NCBI RefSeq assembly: GCF_024970185.1
Contig: NZ_CP103965.1
Span: 6,281,001 to 6,345,000, forward strand
Direction of reading: 5' to 3'
From: Pseudomonas sp. N3-W
Lineage (GTDB): Bacteria > Pseudomonadota > Gammaproteobacteria > Pseudomonadales > Pseudomonadaceae
DNA length: 64,000 nt
This document shows, in pieces, positions 17,716 through 27,417 of this stretch; the first letter of the stretch is position 1; each line of letters opens with the position of its first letter. Position numbers and translations under genes: made by a program. The notes under the pieces were generated by a model that made no database searches, had not been told where the DNA came from, and saw only the letters and a program-made list of their open reading frames with translations.

Positions 17716-18498
17716 TCAGAGCAGGAAATTCAGGCCCACGCAAAACAGCAAAGCGGCGAACAGTCTTTTCAGCAAGCGCGGCGACAACTTGTGCGCCAGG
17801 CGCGCCCCGATCCGGGCGAAGTACATGCTGGTCAACGCGATGCCCAGCAACGCCGGCAAATAAACAAAACCGAGACTATGGGCTGGCAGCAACGGATCGT
17901 GCCAGCCCAGAATCATGAAACTTAATGCACTTGCCAAGGCAATCGGCAAGCCGCACGCCGAAGACGTCGCCACCGCCTGCTGCATCGGCACGCTGCGCCA
18001 GGTCAGGAACGGCACGGTCAACGAACCGCCGCCAATCCCGAAGATCGCCGAGGCCCAGCCCACCACGCCGCCTGCCAGGGTCAGACCGACTTTACCCGGC
18101 ACCGTTCGGCTGGCCTTGGGTTTGACGTCCAGCATAAGCTGCACGGCAATCACCAGGGCAAATACGCCGATGATCTTCTGCAGATTCGGCCCGGAAATCG
18201 CTTGGGCAGTCAGCGCGCCAAACCCGGCGCCGATCAGAATACCGACCGTCATCCACGCAAAGATCGGCCACCGCACCGCGCCACGGCGGTGATGTTCACG
18301 AATGGCATTGACCGAAGTGAAGATGATCGTCGCCAGCGATGTACCGACTGCCAGGTGAGTCAGGATCGACGCATCAAAGCCCTGCAAGGTGAAACTGAAC
18401 ACCAGCACCGGCACGATGATGATCCCGCCACCGACACCGAACAACCCGGCCAGCACGCCCGCACAGGCGCCCAGCAACAGGTAGAGTACGAATGCCAT
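17716..18498 (-). CDS. TauE/SafE-family membrane protein, putative sulfite/anion exporter
   Basis: A 260-residue protein with about eight hydrophobic segments and two repeats of the family pattern: GLFGVGGGIIIVPVL near residue 20 and GWASAIFGIGGGSLTVPFL near residue 150. This is the TauE/SafE (formerly DUF81) family, whose members move sulfite, sulfoacetate or other small anions. Its place upstream of lgt is also seen in P. aeruginosa. The substrate cannot be read from sequence. Confidence 0.85.
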   Translation of the reverse strand: MAFVLYLLLGACAGVLAGLFGVGGGIIIVPVLVFSFTLQGFDASILTHLAVGTSLATIIFTSVNAIREHHRRGAVRWPIFAWMTVGILIGAGFGALTAQAISGPNLQKIIGVFALVIAVQLMLDVKPKASRTVPGKVGLTLAGGVVGWASAIFGIGGGSLTVPFLTWRSVPMQQAVATSSACGLPIALASALSFMILGWHDPLLPAHSLGFVYLPALLGIALTSMYFARIGARLAHKLSPRLLKRLFAALLFCVGLNFLL

Positions 18499-18633
18499 GA
18501 CCGTTCGTCTCCACTACCCAAAAATACGAGCGGCATGGTAACGGAGTAATGGCCTCCAGCTCCACTGCGCAAGGCGATGGATCGATGAGCGATGTCTGCG
18601 TAGAGTGAGCAAAAAACACACAAGGACCACCTT

Positions 18634-19380
18634 ATGTGCCTGATTGTTTTCGCCTGGCGACCCGGCCACGCCCTGCCGCTGATCGTCGCAGCCAACCGCG
18701 ACGAGTTCTACGCCCGGCCCAGCCTGCCCTTGGCCTCGTGGCCTGAAGCACCCCAAGTCCATGCCGGTCGCGACCTGGAAGCCGGTGGCACCTGGCTCGG
18801 TGTCGGCGCCAATGGCCGCTTTGCCGCCCTGACCAACATCCGCGATCCCCATCAACCGCCGGCGCGTAAATCACGGGGCGAACTGGTGGCGCGGTTTCTC
18901 AGTGGCGAGATGTCGATTGATGATTATCTGACCGATGTCGTTGGCCGCTCGGTTGAATATGCCGGGTTCAACCTGCTGCTCGGCAATGCCCATGAGCTGT
19001 GGCATTTCAACGCCCGGGAGTCAGGACCGGTGATGCTGGCGCCTGGGGTTTATGGCGTGTCGAATGCGGGGCTGGATACGCCGTGGCCCAAGTTGCTCAA
19101 GGCCAGGGCGGCATTGATTGAGGTGCTGGACGATCCGCGGCCTGAGGCGTTACTGGCGATTTTGAGCGATGCGCAGGTGGCGTCGTTTGCGCAGTTGCCG
19201 GATACGGGGGTCGGTTTGGCGACGGAGAGTTTGTTGTCGAGTGTGTTTATTGCCAGTCCGACGTATGGGACGCGGGCGAGTACGGCGTTGATTGTGGGTG
19301 CGGATGGGACGCGGCATATGGTCGAGAGGAGTTTCGGGCCGTATGGGGGGCATTTGGGGGAAGTGGCGTTGCGAGTTTGA
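18634..19380 (+). CDS. NRDE/TANGO2-family protein
   Basis: A 248-residue protein with an N-terminal Cys2 and the NRDE motif at residues 21-24 (VAANRDEFYARP), followed by GGTWLGVGANGRFAALTNIRDP. This is the TANGO2/NRDE (DUF833) family. The Cys at position 2 fits an N-terminal-nucleophile fold, and eukaryotic members have been linked to haem or lipid handling. The bacterial role is unknown. AAGGA precedes the ATG by about seven bases. It is divergent from the TauE/SafE gene, with the promoters in the intervening 135 bases. Confidence 0.85.
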   Translation: MCLIVFAWRPGHALPLIVAANRDEFYARPSLPLASWPEAPQVHAGRDLEAGGTWLGVGANGRFAALTNIRDPHQPPARKSRGELVARFLSGEMSIDDYLTDVVGRSVEYAGFNLLLGNAHELWHFNARESGPVMLAPGVYGVSNAGLDTPWPKLLKARAALIEVLDDPRPEALLAILSDAQVASFAQLPDTGVGLATESLLSSVFIASPTYGTRASTALIVGADGTRHMVERSFGPYGGHLGEVALRV

Positions 19381-19395
19381 CGGTCAGGCACCAAG

Positions 19396-19528
19396 TTGTG
19401 GCGAGGGAGCTTGCTCCCGCTCGGCTGCGAAGCAGTCGTCATCCCGCCAATGCGATCTTCCTGAAAGAACGCGTTAGCCGGCTTGGGAGTGCTTCGCGCT
19501 CCAGCGGGAGCAAGCTCCCTCACCACAA
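19396..19528. repeat. REP inverted pair, long-spacer type
   Basis: Outer arms with GTGGCGAGGGAGCTTGCTCCC lie at about 19396-19420 and 19503-19528, with a GC-rich spacer containing a GCTGCGAAGCAG mini-hairpin. They lie between the convergent NRDE and ptsP genes. Confidence 0.87.
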
Positions 19529-19536
19529 AGGCCAGA

Positions 19537-21813
19537 TTAGAGGGTCTTGACCGAAGACGGATTGATCCGCGCCAACCCAAGGTTCTTCAGCGCCAATTGC
19601 AGCGAGCTGTGGATAACTTGCGGGTTGTCGATGGTCATCAGCTCGGCGAGCAATTCCTTGGCCTTGCTCAGGTTGATCTGGCGCAACATCCATTTCACCT
19701 TCGGCAAGTTGGTGGCGTTCATCGACAGACTGTCGAACCCCATCGCCATCAACAACACCGCCGCCGCCGGGTCACCGGCCATTTCACCGCAGATGCTGAC
19801 TGGCTTGCCTTCGGCATGGGCGTCACGCACCACGTTCTGCAAGGCTTGCAGCACCGCCGGGTGCAGGTAGTCGTAAAGATCGGCCACACGCGGGTTGTTG
19901 CGGTCCACGGCCAGCAGGTACTGGGTCAGGTCGTTGGAGCCGACCGACAGGAAGTCCACCATCCGCGCCAGCTCCCGGGTCTGATAAACCGCCGCTGGAA
20001 TCTCGATCATCACGCCAATCGGCGGCATCGGCACGTCAGTGCCTTCGTCCCGAACTTCGCCCCAGGCGCGGTGAATCAGGTGCAGCGCTTCTTCGAGTTC
20101 ATGCGTGCCGGAGATCATCGGCAGCAGGATCCGCAGGTTGTTCAGGCCTTCGCTGGCCTTGAGCATGGCGCGGGCCTGGACCAGGAAGATCTCCGGGTGA
20201 TCCAGCGTGACGCGAATCCCGCGCCAGCCGAGGAACGGGTTGTCCTCTTTGATCGGGAAATACGACAGTGACTTGTCGCCGCCAATGTCCAGGCTGCGCA
20301 TGGTCACCGGTTGCGGGTGGAAGGCGGCGAGTTGCTCGCGATAGATCGCCAACTGCTCCTTCTCACTCGGGAAACGCTGGTTGATCATGAACGGCACTTC
20401 GGTGCGGTACAGGCCCACGCCCTCGGCGCCGCGCTTCTGCGCCCGCGCCACATCCGCCAGCAGGCCGGTGTTGACCCACAGCGGCATGCGGTGGCCATCG
20501 ACGGTCACGCACGGCAGGTCGCGCAACGCGTCCAGCCCCAGTGCCAGTTGTTTCTCTTCCTCGACCACCTCGGCGAACTGTTTGCGCAGCACGTCACTGG
20601 GGTTGGTGTAGACCTCGCCGTGATAACCGTCGACGATCATCTGGATGCCGTCGACCTTGGCGTACGGCAAGTCGACCAGGCCCATCACCGTCGGAATGCC
20701 CATGGCTCGCGCCAGGATCGCGACGTGGGAGTTGCCGGAACCGAGTACCGACACCAGACCGACCAGCTTGCCTTCCGGCACCTCGCCGAGCATCGCCGGC
20801 GTCAGTTCTTCGCTGATCAGAATGGTGTTGTCGGGGTAGACCAGGGTCTGCTGGCGCTCTTCCTGCAAGTAGGCGAGCAGGCGGCGACCGAGGTCCTTGA
20901 CGTCCGAGGCGCGCTCACGCAGGTAGGCGTCGTCCATCAGTTCGAAACGGTTGACGTGATCGGTGACCACCTGACGCAACGCGCCCTGGGCCCACTGACC
21001 GGTCTTGATCACAGTGGTGACTTCGCTGCCCAGCGAGGCATCGTCGAGCATCATCAGGTAGACGTCGAACAGTGCGCGCTCTTCTGGACGCAACTGCGTC
21101 GCGAGCTTGGCGGACAAGGCGCGCATGTCGGCGCGTACGCCTTCGATGGCGGTCTTGAACAGCTTCAGTTCCGCGTCGATGTCGCTGATCGCCTTGTCCG
21201 GCACCACGTCCAGATCCGCCGGCGGCAACATGACCACCGCCGTACCGACCGCTGCACCCGGCGAACCGGGTACGCCGACGAACTTGGCTTCCTGGATGCC
21301 TTTGCCCTGACGGCCCAGGCCACGGATCGAACCGGTGGCCTCGGCGTGGGCGATAACGCCGGCAAGCTGCGCGCTCATGGTCACGAGGAAGGCTTCTTCA
21401 CCCTCATCGAACTGGCGACGTTCTTTTTGCTGAATGACCAACACCCCGACAACGCGGCGGTGGTGAATGATGGGGGCCCCAAGGAACGAGGCGTAGCGTT
21501 CTTCACCGGTTTCGGCAAAGTAGCGGTAGCGCGGGTGATCCGCCGCGTTTTCGAGGTTCAGGGGTTCTTCACGCGTGCCGACCAGGCCGACCAGACCTTC
21601 GTTGGGTGCCATGCTGACCTTGCCGATCGAGCGCTTGTTCAAGCCCTCGGTGGCCATCAGTACGAAGCGGTTGGTCTCTGGATCAAGCAGGTAGACCGAG
21701 CAGACCTGGCTGCCCATGGCCTCTTTGACGCGCAACACAATAATCCCCAACGCCGCCTTGAGATCCTTGGCGGAGTTAACTTCCTGGACGATCTTGCGCA
21801 GCGTATTGAGCAT
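19537..21813 (-). CDS. ptsP: Nitrogen-PTS enzyme I (EI-Ntr)
   Basis: A 758-residue phosphoenolpyruvate-protein phosphotransferase that starts the PtsP-PtsO-PtsN phosphorelay. It has a GAF domain (residues about 5-155), then the enzyme I N-terminal domain, the phospho-carrier domain with the active His363 in GSGNSHVAILARAMG, and a C-terminal PEP-binding TIM barrel with GVGLYRTEVPFM, GVMIEIPAAV and the catalytic Cys in SICGEMAGDP. The relay links nitrogen status to potassium, carbon-storage and virulence traits in Pseudomonas. It follows rppH on the same strand with a 22-base gap, an arrangement conserved across gamma-proteobacteria. Confidence 0.96.
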   Translation of the reverse strand: MLNTLRKIVQEVNSAKDLKAALGIIVLRVKEAMGSQVCSVYLLDPETNRFVLMATEGLNKRSIGKVSMAPNEGLVGLVGTREEPLNLENAADHPRYRYFAETGEERYASFLGAPIIHHRRVVGVLVIQQKERRQFDEGEEAFLVTMSAQLAGVIAHAEATGSIRGLGRQGKGIQEAKFVGVPGSPGAAVGTAVVMLPPADLDVVPDKAISDIDAELKLFKTAIEGVRADMRALSAKLATQLRPEERALFDVYLMMLDDASLGSEVTTVIKTGQWAQGALRQVVTDHVNRFELMDDAYLRERASDVKDLGRRLLAYLQEERQQTLVYPDNTILISEELTPAMLGEVPEGKLVGLVSVLGSGNSHVAILARAMGIPTVMGLVDLPYAKVDGIQMIVDGYHGEVYTNPSDVLRKQFAEVVEEEKQLALGLDALRDLPCVTVDGHRMPLWVNTGLLADVARAQKRGAEGVGLYRTEVPFMINQRFPSEKEQLAIYREQLAAFHPQPVTMRSLDIGGDKSLSYFPIKEDNPFLGWRGIRVTLDHPEIFLVQARAMLKASEGLNNLRILLPMISGTHELEEALHLIHRAWGEVRDEGTDVPMPPIGVMIEIPAAVYQTRELARMVDFLSVGSNDLTQYLLAVDRNNPRVADLYDYLHPAVLQALQNVVRDAHAEGKPVSICGEMAGDPAAAVLLMAMGFDSLSMNATNLPKVKWMLRQINLSKAKELLAELMTIDNPQVIHSSLQLALKNLGLARINPSSVKTL

Positions 21814-21835
21814 GGCTCGGGGTCGAACTCCGTCG

Positions 21836-22315
21836 TCAGTCGCGCGCTAAAAGGCGCGGGGCAAGCTCTTTGAGAGCGCGTCGATACACCTCGCGCTTGA
21901 ATGTCACCACCTGGCCCAACGGATACCAATAACTGACCCAGCGCCAGCCATCGAATTCCGGTTTACCGGTCAAATCCATCCGCACCCGCTGCTCGTTGGA
22001 GACCAGGCGCAGGAGAAACCATTTCTGTTTCTGGCCGATGCACAGCGGTTGGCTGTGGGTACGGACCAGACGTTGCGGCAAACGATAGCGCAACCAGCCC
22101 CGGGTGCAGGCGAGAATTTCAACATCTTCGCGCTCAAGACCCACTTCTTCGTTCAACTCGCGGTACAAGGCGTCTTCCGGCGTCTCCTGGGGATTGATTC
22201 CGCCCTGAGGAAACTGCCAGGCATCTTGATTGATACGGCGAGCCCATAGCACCTGGCCAGCATCATTCGTGAGAATGATCCCGACATTGGGGCGGAAACC
22301 ATCGGGGTCGATCAC
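21836..22315 (-). CDS. rppH: RNA pyrophosphohydrolase
   Basis: A 159-residue Nudix hydrolase that removes pyrophosphate from the 5' end of triphosphorylated mRNAs and so triggers RNase E decay. The Nudix box GX5EX7REUXEEXGU is complete at residues 38-60. The N-terminus [14 protein letters not shown] and the later QKWFLLRL are typical of RppH. The start is a GTG at 22315 with GAGG upstream; the only in-frame ATG lies 60 bases further up and would add a non-homologous tail. It is co-transcribed with ptsP and divergent from the HAD phosphatase gene. Confidence 0.94.
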   Translation of the reverse strand: MIDPDGFRPNVGIILTNDAGQVLWARRINQDAWQFPQGGINPQETPEDALYRELNEEVGLEREDVEILACTRGWLRYRLPQRLVRTHSQPLCIGQKQKWFLLRLVSNEQRVRMDLTGKPEFDGWRWVSYWYPLGQVVTFKREVYRRALKELAPRLLARD

Positions 22316-22458
22316 GGCAACAACCTCGCAAACGCATGTTGCCGCATTGTTCCACAAAGGTTGTGAAGGCAGCAACGAGCCGGCCTACCTTATGTGCACT
22401 CTTGTGAAAAGTACGTATTCTGGACGCCTTTCTACAGACTTTTCAGCGAGTAACTGCA

Positions 22459-23115
22459 ATGCGCCTGGCTTTATTCGACTTGGACAACACGCTTCTGGGC
22501 GGTGACAGTGACCACGCCTGGGGCGATTACCTGTGCGAACGGGGCATCCTCGACGCCGTGGCCTACAAGGCACGCAACGACGAGTTCTACCAGGACTACC
22601 TGGCCGGCACGCTGGACAACGCCGAATACCTGAACTTCTGCCTGGAAATCCTTGGCCGCACCGACATGGCCCAGCTCGATGAATGGCACCGCGACTACAT
22701 GCGCGACTGCATCGAACCGATCATGCTGCCCAAGGCGCTCGAATTGCTGGCCAAACACCGTGCGGCTGGCGACAAGCTGGTGATCATCACCGCCACCAAC
22801 CGCTTCGTCACCGGGCCGATTGCCCAGCGCCTGGGCGTTGAAACCTTGATCGCCACCGAATGCGAAATGATTGATGGCCGTTATTCCGGGCGCAGTACCG
22901 ACATTCCGTGCTTTCGCGAGGGCAAGGTGACACGGCTCAATCGCTGGCTGGAAGAGACCGGGTATTCGCTGCAAGGCAGTTATTTCTACAGTGATTCGAT
23001 GAATGATTTGCCGTTGCTGGAGCAGGTGACGCATGCGGTGGCGGTTGATCCGGATCCGAATCTGCGGGCTGAGGCTGAAAAGCGTGGCTGGCCGGTGATG
23101 AGTCTGCGCGACTGA
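22459..23115 (+). CDS. HAD-IB phosphatase, probable histidinol-phosphatase
   Basis: A 218-residue HAD-superfamily IB hydrolase. Motif I is [12 protein letters not shown] (Asp7, Asp9), motif II is VIITATNRF, and motif III/IV is [13 protein letters not shown]. The same gene beside rppH and ptsP in P. aeruginosa (PA0335) has been reported as histidinol-phosphate phosphatase, the penultimate step of histidine synthesis; I use that as the likely role. Related proteins are often annotated as phosphoserine-phosphatase-like. The start at 22459 follows a weak GAG-containing site. Confidence 0.8.
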   Translation: MRLALFDLDNTLLGGDSDHAWGDYLCERGILDAVAYKARNDEFYQDYLAGTLDNAEYLNFCLEILGRTDMAQLDEWHRDYMRDCIEPIMLPKALELLAKHRAAGDKLVIITATNRFVTGPIAQRLGVETLIATECEMIDGRYSGRSTDIPCFREGKVTRLNRWLEETGYSLQGSYFYSDSMNDLPLLEQVTHAVAVDPDPNLRAEAEKRGWPVMSLRD

Positions 23116-23120
23116 AACCG

Positions 23121-23216
23121 CTTTCGCGAGCAGGCTCGCTCCCACACTGGATCTGCTTTGTTCACAAAATCTGTGCTCACTGAAGATCTAATGTGGGAGC
23201 GAGCCTGCTCGCGAAG
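23121..23216. repeat. REP inverted pair
   Basis: Arms CGCGAGCAGGCTCGCTCCCACA (from 23121) and the inverse (to 23216) lie between convergent genes. Confidence 0.9.
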
Positions 23217-23237
23217 GGGCCAACGCGGTCTGAAGCC

Positions 23238-23666
23238 TTAAACCGGCTTGGCGCCCATCAACCCCGCAATCGCGATAAAGCAGACAAAGCTGAACAACGC
23301 CAAGGCAAAGGTGAACTTCCCGTTGCCCGCCCCCGTCGCCTTGCGCAACTTGTTCAGCCGCACCAGCAACCAGAACCAGCCCAGCGCCGCCACGGTGTAC
23401 AGCACACTGGAAGCCAGAAGCCACGTCTGCCCCAGTGGCCAGCCCACCAGATGCACCATCCACCAGCCGGTGAAGGGCATGCTCAGTAGCGCCAGCCCCA
23501 TCAACAGCCAGACAAACACCCATGGCCGCTGCAACGTATGGCCCGCAGCGTTCGCATCACCGTTGCGCCGCGTGCGCCAGACCCGGATCGCCAGCCCCAG
23601 CGCACAGAGCAACAGCACTGCAGTCGCGACCATGTGCCCGGTTTTGAGGGCGGTTAACGTTTCCAT
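23238..23666 (-). CDS. DUF2269-like small membrane protein
   Basis: A 142-residue protein with four hydrophobic segments (about residues 5-27, 48-68, 80-102 and 116-137). The first contains a conserved-looking LKTGHM. It resembles the DUF2269 family of predicted integral membrane proteins; no function is known. It lies 39 bases downstream of ilvA on the same strand and may be co-transcribed with it. Confidence 0.7.
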   Translation of the reverse strand: METLTALKTGHMVATAVLLLCALGLAIRVWRTRRNGDANAAGHTLQRPWVFVWLLMGLALLSMPFTGWWMVHLVGWPLGQTWLLASSVLYTVAALGWFWLLVRLNKLRKATGAGNGKFTFALALFSFVCFIAIAGLMGAKPV

Positions 23667-23705
23667 TGTTCGATTTCCTTATGAGCTGCCCATCAGCGTA
23701 GCCGC

Positions 23706-25220
23706 TCAGCCGAGAAACAGCTGATAGGCCGGGTTGTCGCTTTCGTCCCAGTACGGGTAGCCGATTTCTTCCAACGCCGCCGGCACCAGATGACGTTCCT
23801 CGTGGGGCACTTGCAGGCCGGCGACCACACGGCCATCCGCCGCGCCGTGGTTGCGGTAGTGGAACATCGAGATGTTCCAGCGCCCGCCCAGTTTGTTGAG
23901 GAAGTTGAACAGCGCGCCTGGCCGCTCCGGGAATTCGAAGCGCAGCACCACTTCATCAATCACATGGGCCGCGTGGCCGCCGACCATGTGGCGAATGTGC
24001 AGCTTGGCCAATTCGTTGTCGGTCAGGTCCAGCACCGGGAAACCCTGCTCGCTCAGACTGGCGATCAGCGCGCTGCGTGGGTCGGTTTCCGGGTGCGTCT
24101 GCACGCCAACGAAGATGTGCGCTTCGCTGCCGGTGTTGTAGCGGTAGTTGAATTCAGTGATCTGGCGCTTGCCGACGGCCTCGCAGAACGCCTTGAAGCT
24201 GCCCGGTTTCTCGGGGATGGTCACGGCGATGATCGCTTCGCGGCCTTCGCCCAGTTCGGCGCGTTCGGCAACGTGGCGCAGGCGGTCGAAGTTGACGTTG
24301 GCGCCGGAGTCGATGGCCACGAAGGTATGGCCGGTGACGCCGTTCAGCTCCACGTATTTCTTGATCCCGGCCACGCCCAGGGCGCCGGCAGGTTCGGTGA
24401 TCGAGCGGGTATCGTCGTAGATGTCCTTGATCGCCGCACAGATCTCATCGGTGCTGACGGTGATCACTTCATCGACATAGTGCTTGCAGATGTCGAAGGT
24501 ATGCTGACCGATCTGCGCCACCGCGACACCGTCGGCAAAGATGCCCACGGTCGGCAGAATCACGCGCTCGCCCGCCGCCATCGCGGCTTGCAGGCAGTTG
24601 GAGTCGTCGGGCTCGACGCCGATGATCTTGATTTCCGGGCGCAGGTATTTCACGTACGCCGCAATACCGGCGATCAGGCCGCCACCGCCTACCGGGACAA
24701 AAATCGCGTCCAGGCGGCCAGGGTGCTGGCGCAGGATTTCCATGGCCACGGTGCCCTGCCCGGCGATGGTGTGGGGATCGTCGTACGGATGGATATAGAC
24801 GTAGCCCTTTTCATCGACCAGTTTCAGCGAGTAGGCCAGCGCTTCCGGGAACGTATCGCCGTGCAGCACCACTTTGCCGCCACGGGAACGCACGCCCTCG
24901 ACCTTGATCTCCGGGGTGGTCTTGGGCATCACGATGGTGGCTTTCACGCCCAACACTTTCGCGGCCAGGGCCAGGCCTTGTGCGTGGTTGCCTGCCGACG
25001 CGGTGACCACGCCGCGAGCGCGTTCTTCATCGCTCAGCTGCGTCAGCTTGTTGTAGGCACCGCGAATCTTGAAGGAAAACACCGGCTGCAAGTCTTCGCG
25101 CTTGAGCCAGATGTTATTGCCCAGCCGCTCGGAGAGCTGGCGAGCAGTCTGCAACGGGGTTTCTACGGCAACGTCATAAACGCGCGAGGTGAGGATCTTC
25201 TTGACGTACTGTTCGAGCAT
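23706..25220 (-). CDS. ilvA: Biosynthetic threonine ammonia-lyase
   Basis: A 504-residue PLP enzyme that deaminates threonine to 2-oxobutanoate, the first step to isoleucine. The catalytic Lys51 lies in VFSFKIRGAYNKL, the phosphate loop in VGGGGLIAG, and SAGNHAQGLALAA is present. The C-terminal part (about residues 330-504) carries two ACT-like regulatory domains, starting with EKPGSFKAFCEAVGKRQITEF and ERPGALFNFLNKLGGRWNIS. This identifies the isoleucine-inhibited biosynthetic form rather than the short catabolic one. It is divergent from rpiA, as in P. aeruginosa. Confidence 0.95.
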   Translation of the reverse strand: MLEQYVKKILTSRVYDVAVETPLQTARQLSERLGNNIWLKREDLQPVFSFKIRGAYNKLTQLSDEERARGVVTASAGNHAQGLALAAKVLGVKATIVMPKTTPEIKVEGVRSRGGKVVLHGDTFPEALAYSLKLVDEKGYVYIHPYDDPHTIAGQGTVAMEILRQHPGRLDAIFVPVGGGGLIAGIAAYVKYLRPEIKIIGVEPDDSNCLQAAMAAGERVILPTVGIFADGVAVAQIGQHTFDICKHYVDEVITVSTDEICAAIKDIYDDTRSITEPAGALGVAGIKKYVELNGVTGHTFVAIDSGANVNFDRLRHVAERAELGEGREAIIAVTIPEKPGSFKAFCEAVGKRQITEFNYRYNTGSEAHIFVGVQTHPETDPRSALIASLSEQGFPVLDLTDNELAKLHIRHMVGGHAAHVIDEVVLRFEFPERPGALFNFLNKLGGRWNISMFHYRNHGAADGRVVAGLQVPHEERHLVPAALEEIGYPYWDESDNPAYQLFLG

Positions 25221-25264
25221 CGGAAAGCATCACTGAGCGGGTTGGGCAGGGCCAAGGAGTCTAA

Positions 25265-25318
25265 CCCGGCTTTCGTCCGGGCGACCACACTAAACAGGGG
25301 GTTTTAAACCCCTCCTGT
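25265..25318. promoter_or_regulatory. Paired inverted repeats in the ilvA leader
   Basis: Two inverted repeats lie 45-100 bases upstream of the ilvA start. CCCGG-N7-CCGGG occupies 25265-25281, and GGGGTTT-T-AAACCCC occupies 25298-25312 inside a longer imperfect hairpin up to 25318. They could be an operator or leader RNA hairpins; no leader peptide was recognised. Confidence 0.5.
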
Positions 25319-25332
25319 ATTCCACCGACTCA

Positions 25333-25459
25333 TTGTGGCGAGGGAGCTTGCTCCCGCTGGAGCGCGAAGCGGTCCCCCCCTGCATTCTTTCAGACATACC
25401 CTGCAAGCAGGTTTTGCGACTGCTGCGCAGCCTAGCGCGAGCAAGCTCCCTCGCCACAG
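25333..25459. repeat. REP inverted pair, long-spacer type
   Basis: Outer arms GTGGCGAGGGAGCTTGCTC (from 25333) and GAGCAAGCTCCCTCGCCAC (to 25459) are separated by about 85 bases. They lie, unusually, between the divergent genes ilvA and rpiA. Confidence 0.87.
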
Positions 25460-25500
25460 GGACCGCATCGCTCCCCGCGCACCTCATCAGCCAATCGGGC

Positions 25501-25530
25501 AATGACCTTCCCCGCCCTGGCGCCTATAAT
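25501..25530 (+). promoter_or_regulatory. Probable sigma-70 promoter of rpiA
   Basis: A perfect -10 hexamer TATAAT lies at 25525-25530, 38 bases before the rpiA start. A weak -35-like AATGAC lies 18 bases upstream of it. Confidence 0.55.
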
Positions 25531-25568
25531 GCCGGCCTTTCGTCCCCCTTCGGCACCTCGGAGCCCGC

Positions 25569-26243
25569 ATGACCCAGGATCAACTCAAACAGGCAGTGGC
25601 CCAAGCCGCCGTCGACTTCATCCTCCCGAAACTCGATGACAAGAGCATCGTCGGGGTCGGCACCGGTTCTACCGCCAACTGCTTCATCGACGCCCTGGCC
25701 AAACACAAAGGTGCTTTCGATGGCGCGGTTGCCAGCTCCGAAGCCACGGCTGCGCGCCTGAAGGGCCACGGCATTCCGGTGTATGAACTCAATACGGTCA
25801 GCGACCTGGAGTTCTATGTCGATGGCGCCGACGAAAGCGACGAACACCTGAACCTGATCAAAGGCGGCGGCGCAGCCCTGACCCGCGAGAAGATCGTCGC
25901 GGCCGTGGCCAAGACCTTCATCTGCATCGCCGACGGCAGCAAACTGGTGCCGGTACTCGGCGCGTTCCCGTTGCCGGTGGAAGTGATCCCGATGGCCCGC
26001 AGCCACGTCGCCCGCGAGCTGGTGAAGCTGGGCGGCGACCCGGTTTACCGTGAAGGCGTGCTGACCGACAACGGCAACATCATCCTCGACGTGTTCAACA
26101 TGCAGATCACCAACCCGGTGGAACTGGAGACGCAGATCAATGCGATCGTCGGCGTAGTGACCAATGGGTTGTTTGCGGCACGTCCGGCAGATTTGCTGTT
26201 GTTGGGGACCAAAGAAGGCGTGAAAACCCTGCGCGCCAAATAA
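25569..26243 (+). CDS. rpiA: Ribose-5-phosphate isomerase A
   Basis: A 224-residue enzyme of the non-oxidative pentose phosphate pathway that interconverts ribose 5-phosphate and ribulose 5-phosphate. It shows the phosphate-binding loop [14 protein letters not shown] (residues about 31-44) and the active-site block [20 protein letters not shown] with downstream TREK. Length and motifs match RpiA exactly. It is preceded by a good -10 box and is transcribed alone. Confidence 0.96.
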   Translation: MTQDQLKQAVAQAAVDFILPKLDDKSIVGVGTGSTANCFIDALAKHKGAFDGAVASSEATAARLKGHGIPVYELNTVSDLEFYVDGADESDEHLNLIKGGGAALTREKIVAAVAKTFICIADGSKLVPVLGAFPLPVEVIPMARSHVARELVKLGGDPVYREGVLTDNGNIILDVFNMQITNPVELETQINAIVGVVTNGLFAARPADLLLLGTKEGVKTLRAK

Positions 26244-26260
26244 GGCACACGCCAATCAAA

Positions 26261-26353
26261 ATGTGGGAGTGGGCTTGCTCGCAAAGGCGGTGTGTCATTC
26301 GATATCTTCATCGGCTGACACGGCCCCTTCGCGAGCAGGCTCGCTCCCACATT
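26261..26353. repeat. REP inverted pair
   Basis: Inverted GTGGGAG(C/T)G(A/G)GC arms lie at the two ends, between convergent genes. The left arm carries two changes from the consensus. Confidence 0.87.
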
Positions 26354-26370
26354 GGTTTGTGTGGTGTTGA

Positions 26371-27288
26371 CTAGTTTTGTGTTGGTTTCTTGAAGACGTA
26401 AAACAGATTCGGCTCGCTCACCAGGTACAACGTCCCCTCGTCATCCATCGCAATGCCTTCCGCTTGCGGCACGGTCTTTTGCAGGCCCTGGCGCCCCTTG
26501 CTCAGTGACATCGTGCTCAATGGCCGACCGTCGATATCCAGTTCCAGAATCAACCTTGACTCATCCGACAGCGCCATCAAATGGCCGCTGCGCTCGTCGT
26601 ATTGCAGGCTCGACAGATCGCGCACGAACATCCCGGCATCGCGCTTGGGGTTGTTGATCACGTGCACCGAATAGGATTTTTCCGGGTTGTAATGAGGGAA
26701 GCCCTGTACTTCATAGACCAGCATCGGGTCGCGTTCCTTGGCGACAAACAGCCGCTTGCCCACCGAGTCATAGGCCAGGCCTTCAAACCCCTTGTTGCCG
26801 CCGGCGTGCACGCCGAGGGTCATCTGTTCAGCCTCCGCGGCGTCGAGGAAGGTCGTGCCCTCCTCCAGGTGAATCTTGATCAGCCGCTGCTGGTGTTCGT
26901 CGCTGACCACATAAGTGTCGGCGCTGATGAATTCCACGGCTTCCGCGTCGCCAAAACCAATCAACGCCACACGCCGCAGGATCTTGCCGTCCAGGGACAA
27001 CTCGATCAGCTCGGCGTTTTTGTTGGTCACTGTGAACAGACTTTTACGCACCGGATCGTAGGTCAGGGCCGACACATCTTTGTTCAGCCCTTCGATCACC
27101 CGCGCTTCGACCGAGACCTGATACTGGTCCAGAGCAATGGACTGAACGTTGACCGGCTGCCACAGGGTATGCAGGTTGAACCAGCCGCGTTCGAACAGAC
27201 GCAGGTACTGACCGACCGCGACCAAGGCGATCAGTGCAATCACCGACAGGATCAAAATGAGGGGCTGGGGACGGGCAAGTCGACGCAT
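26371..27288 (-). CDS. SdiA-regulated/YjiK-family beta-propeller protein, copy 1
   Basis: A 305-residue protein with one N-terminal membrane anchor (about residues 9-27, LILILSVIALIALVAVGQYL). This is followed by a periplasmic domain with repeated strand patterns (LTYDPVRKSLFTVTNKN, GLAYDSVGKRLFVAKER, LQYDERSGHLMALSDES) typical of the SdiA-regulated (YjiK) beta-propeller family. The end reads AEGIAMDDEGTLYLVSEPNLFY. Function is unknown. It lies directly downstream of a paralogue on the same strand. Confidence 0.8.
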   Translation of the reverse strand: MRRLARPQPLILILSVIALIALVAVGQYLRLFERGWFNLHTLWQPVNVQSIALDQYQVSVEARVIEGLNKDVSALTYDPVRKSLFTVTNKNAELIELSLDGKILRRVALIGFGDAEAVEFISADTYVVSDEHQQRLIKIHLEEGTTFLDAAEAEQMTLGVHAGGNKGFEGLAYDSVGKRLFVAKERDPMLVYEVQGFPHYNPEKSYSVHVINNPKRDAGMFVRDLSSLQYDERSGHLMALSDESRLILELDIDGRPLSTMSLSKGRQGLQKTVPQAEGIAMDDEGTLYLVSEPNLFYVFKKPTQN

Positions 27289-27417
27289 TCAGGCAAACTC
27301 GAAAACAGGGCGGGCGGATGAAATATCACGAGCGCATGAATTCAAGCTTAATGGCCAGTGGCCTTAAACGACAATATCACCCCTTACTGCGCCGGCTCCT
27401 ACGCGAATCGGGCATTA

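Noticed and set aside
19020..19380. Shift to TTG/GTG-rich codons in the 3' part of the NRDE gene, considered as a fused foreign segment
   Set aside because: The protein pattern stays continuous with the family to its end, and similar shifts are seen at the ends of other genes here.
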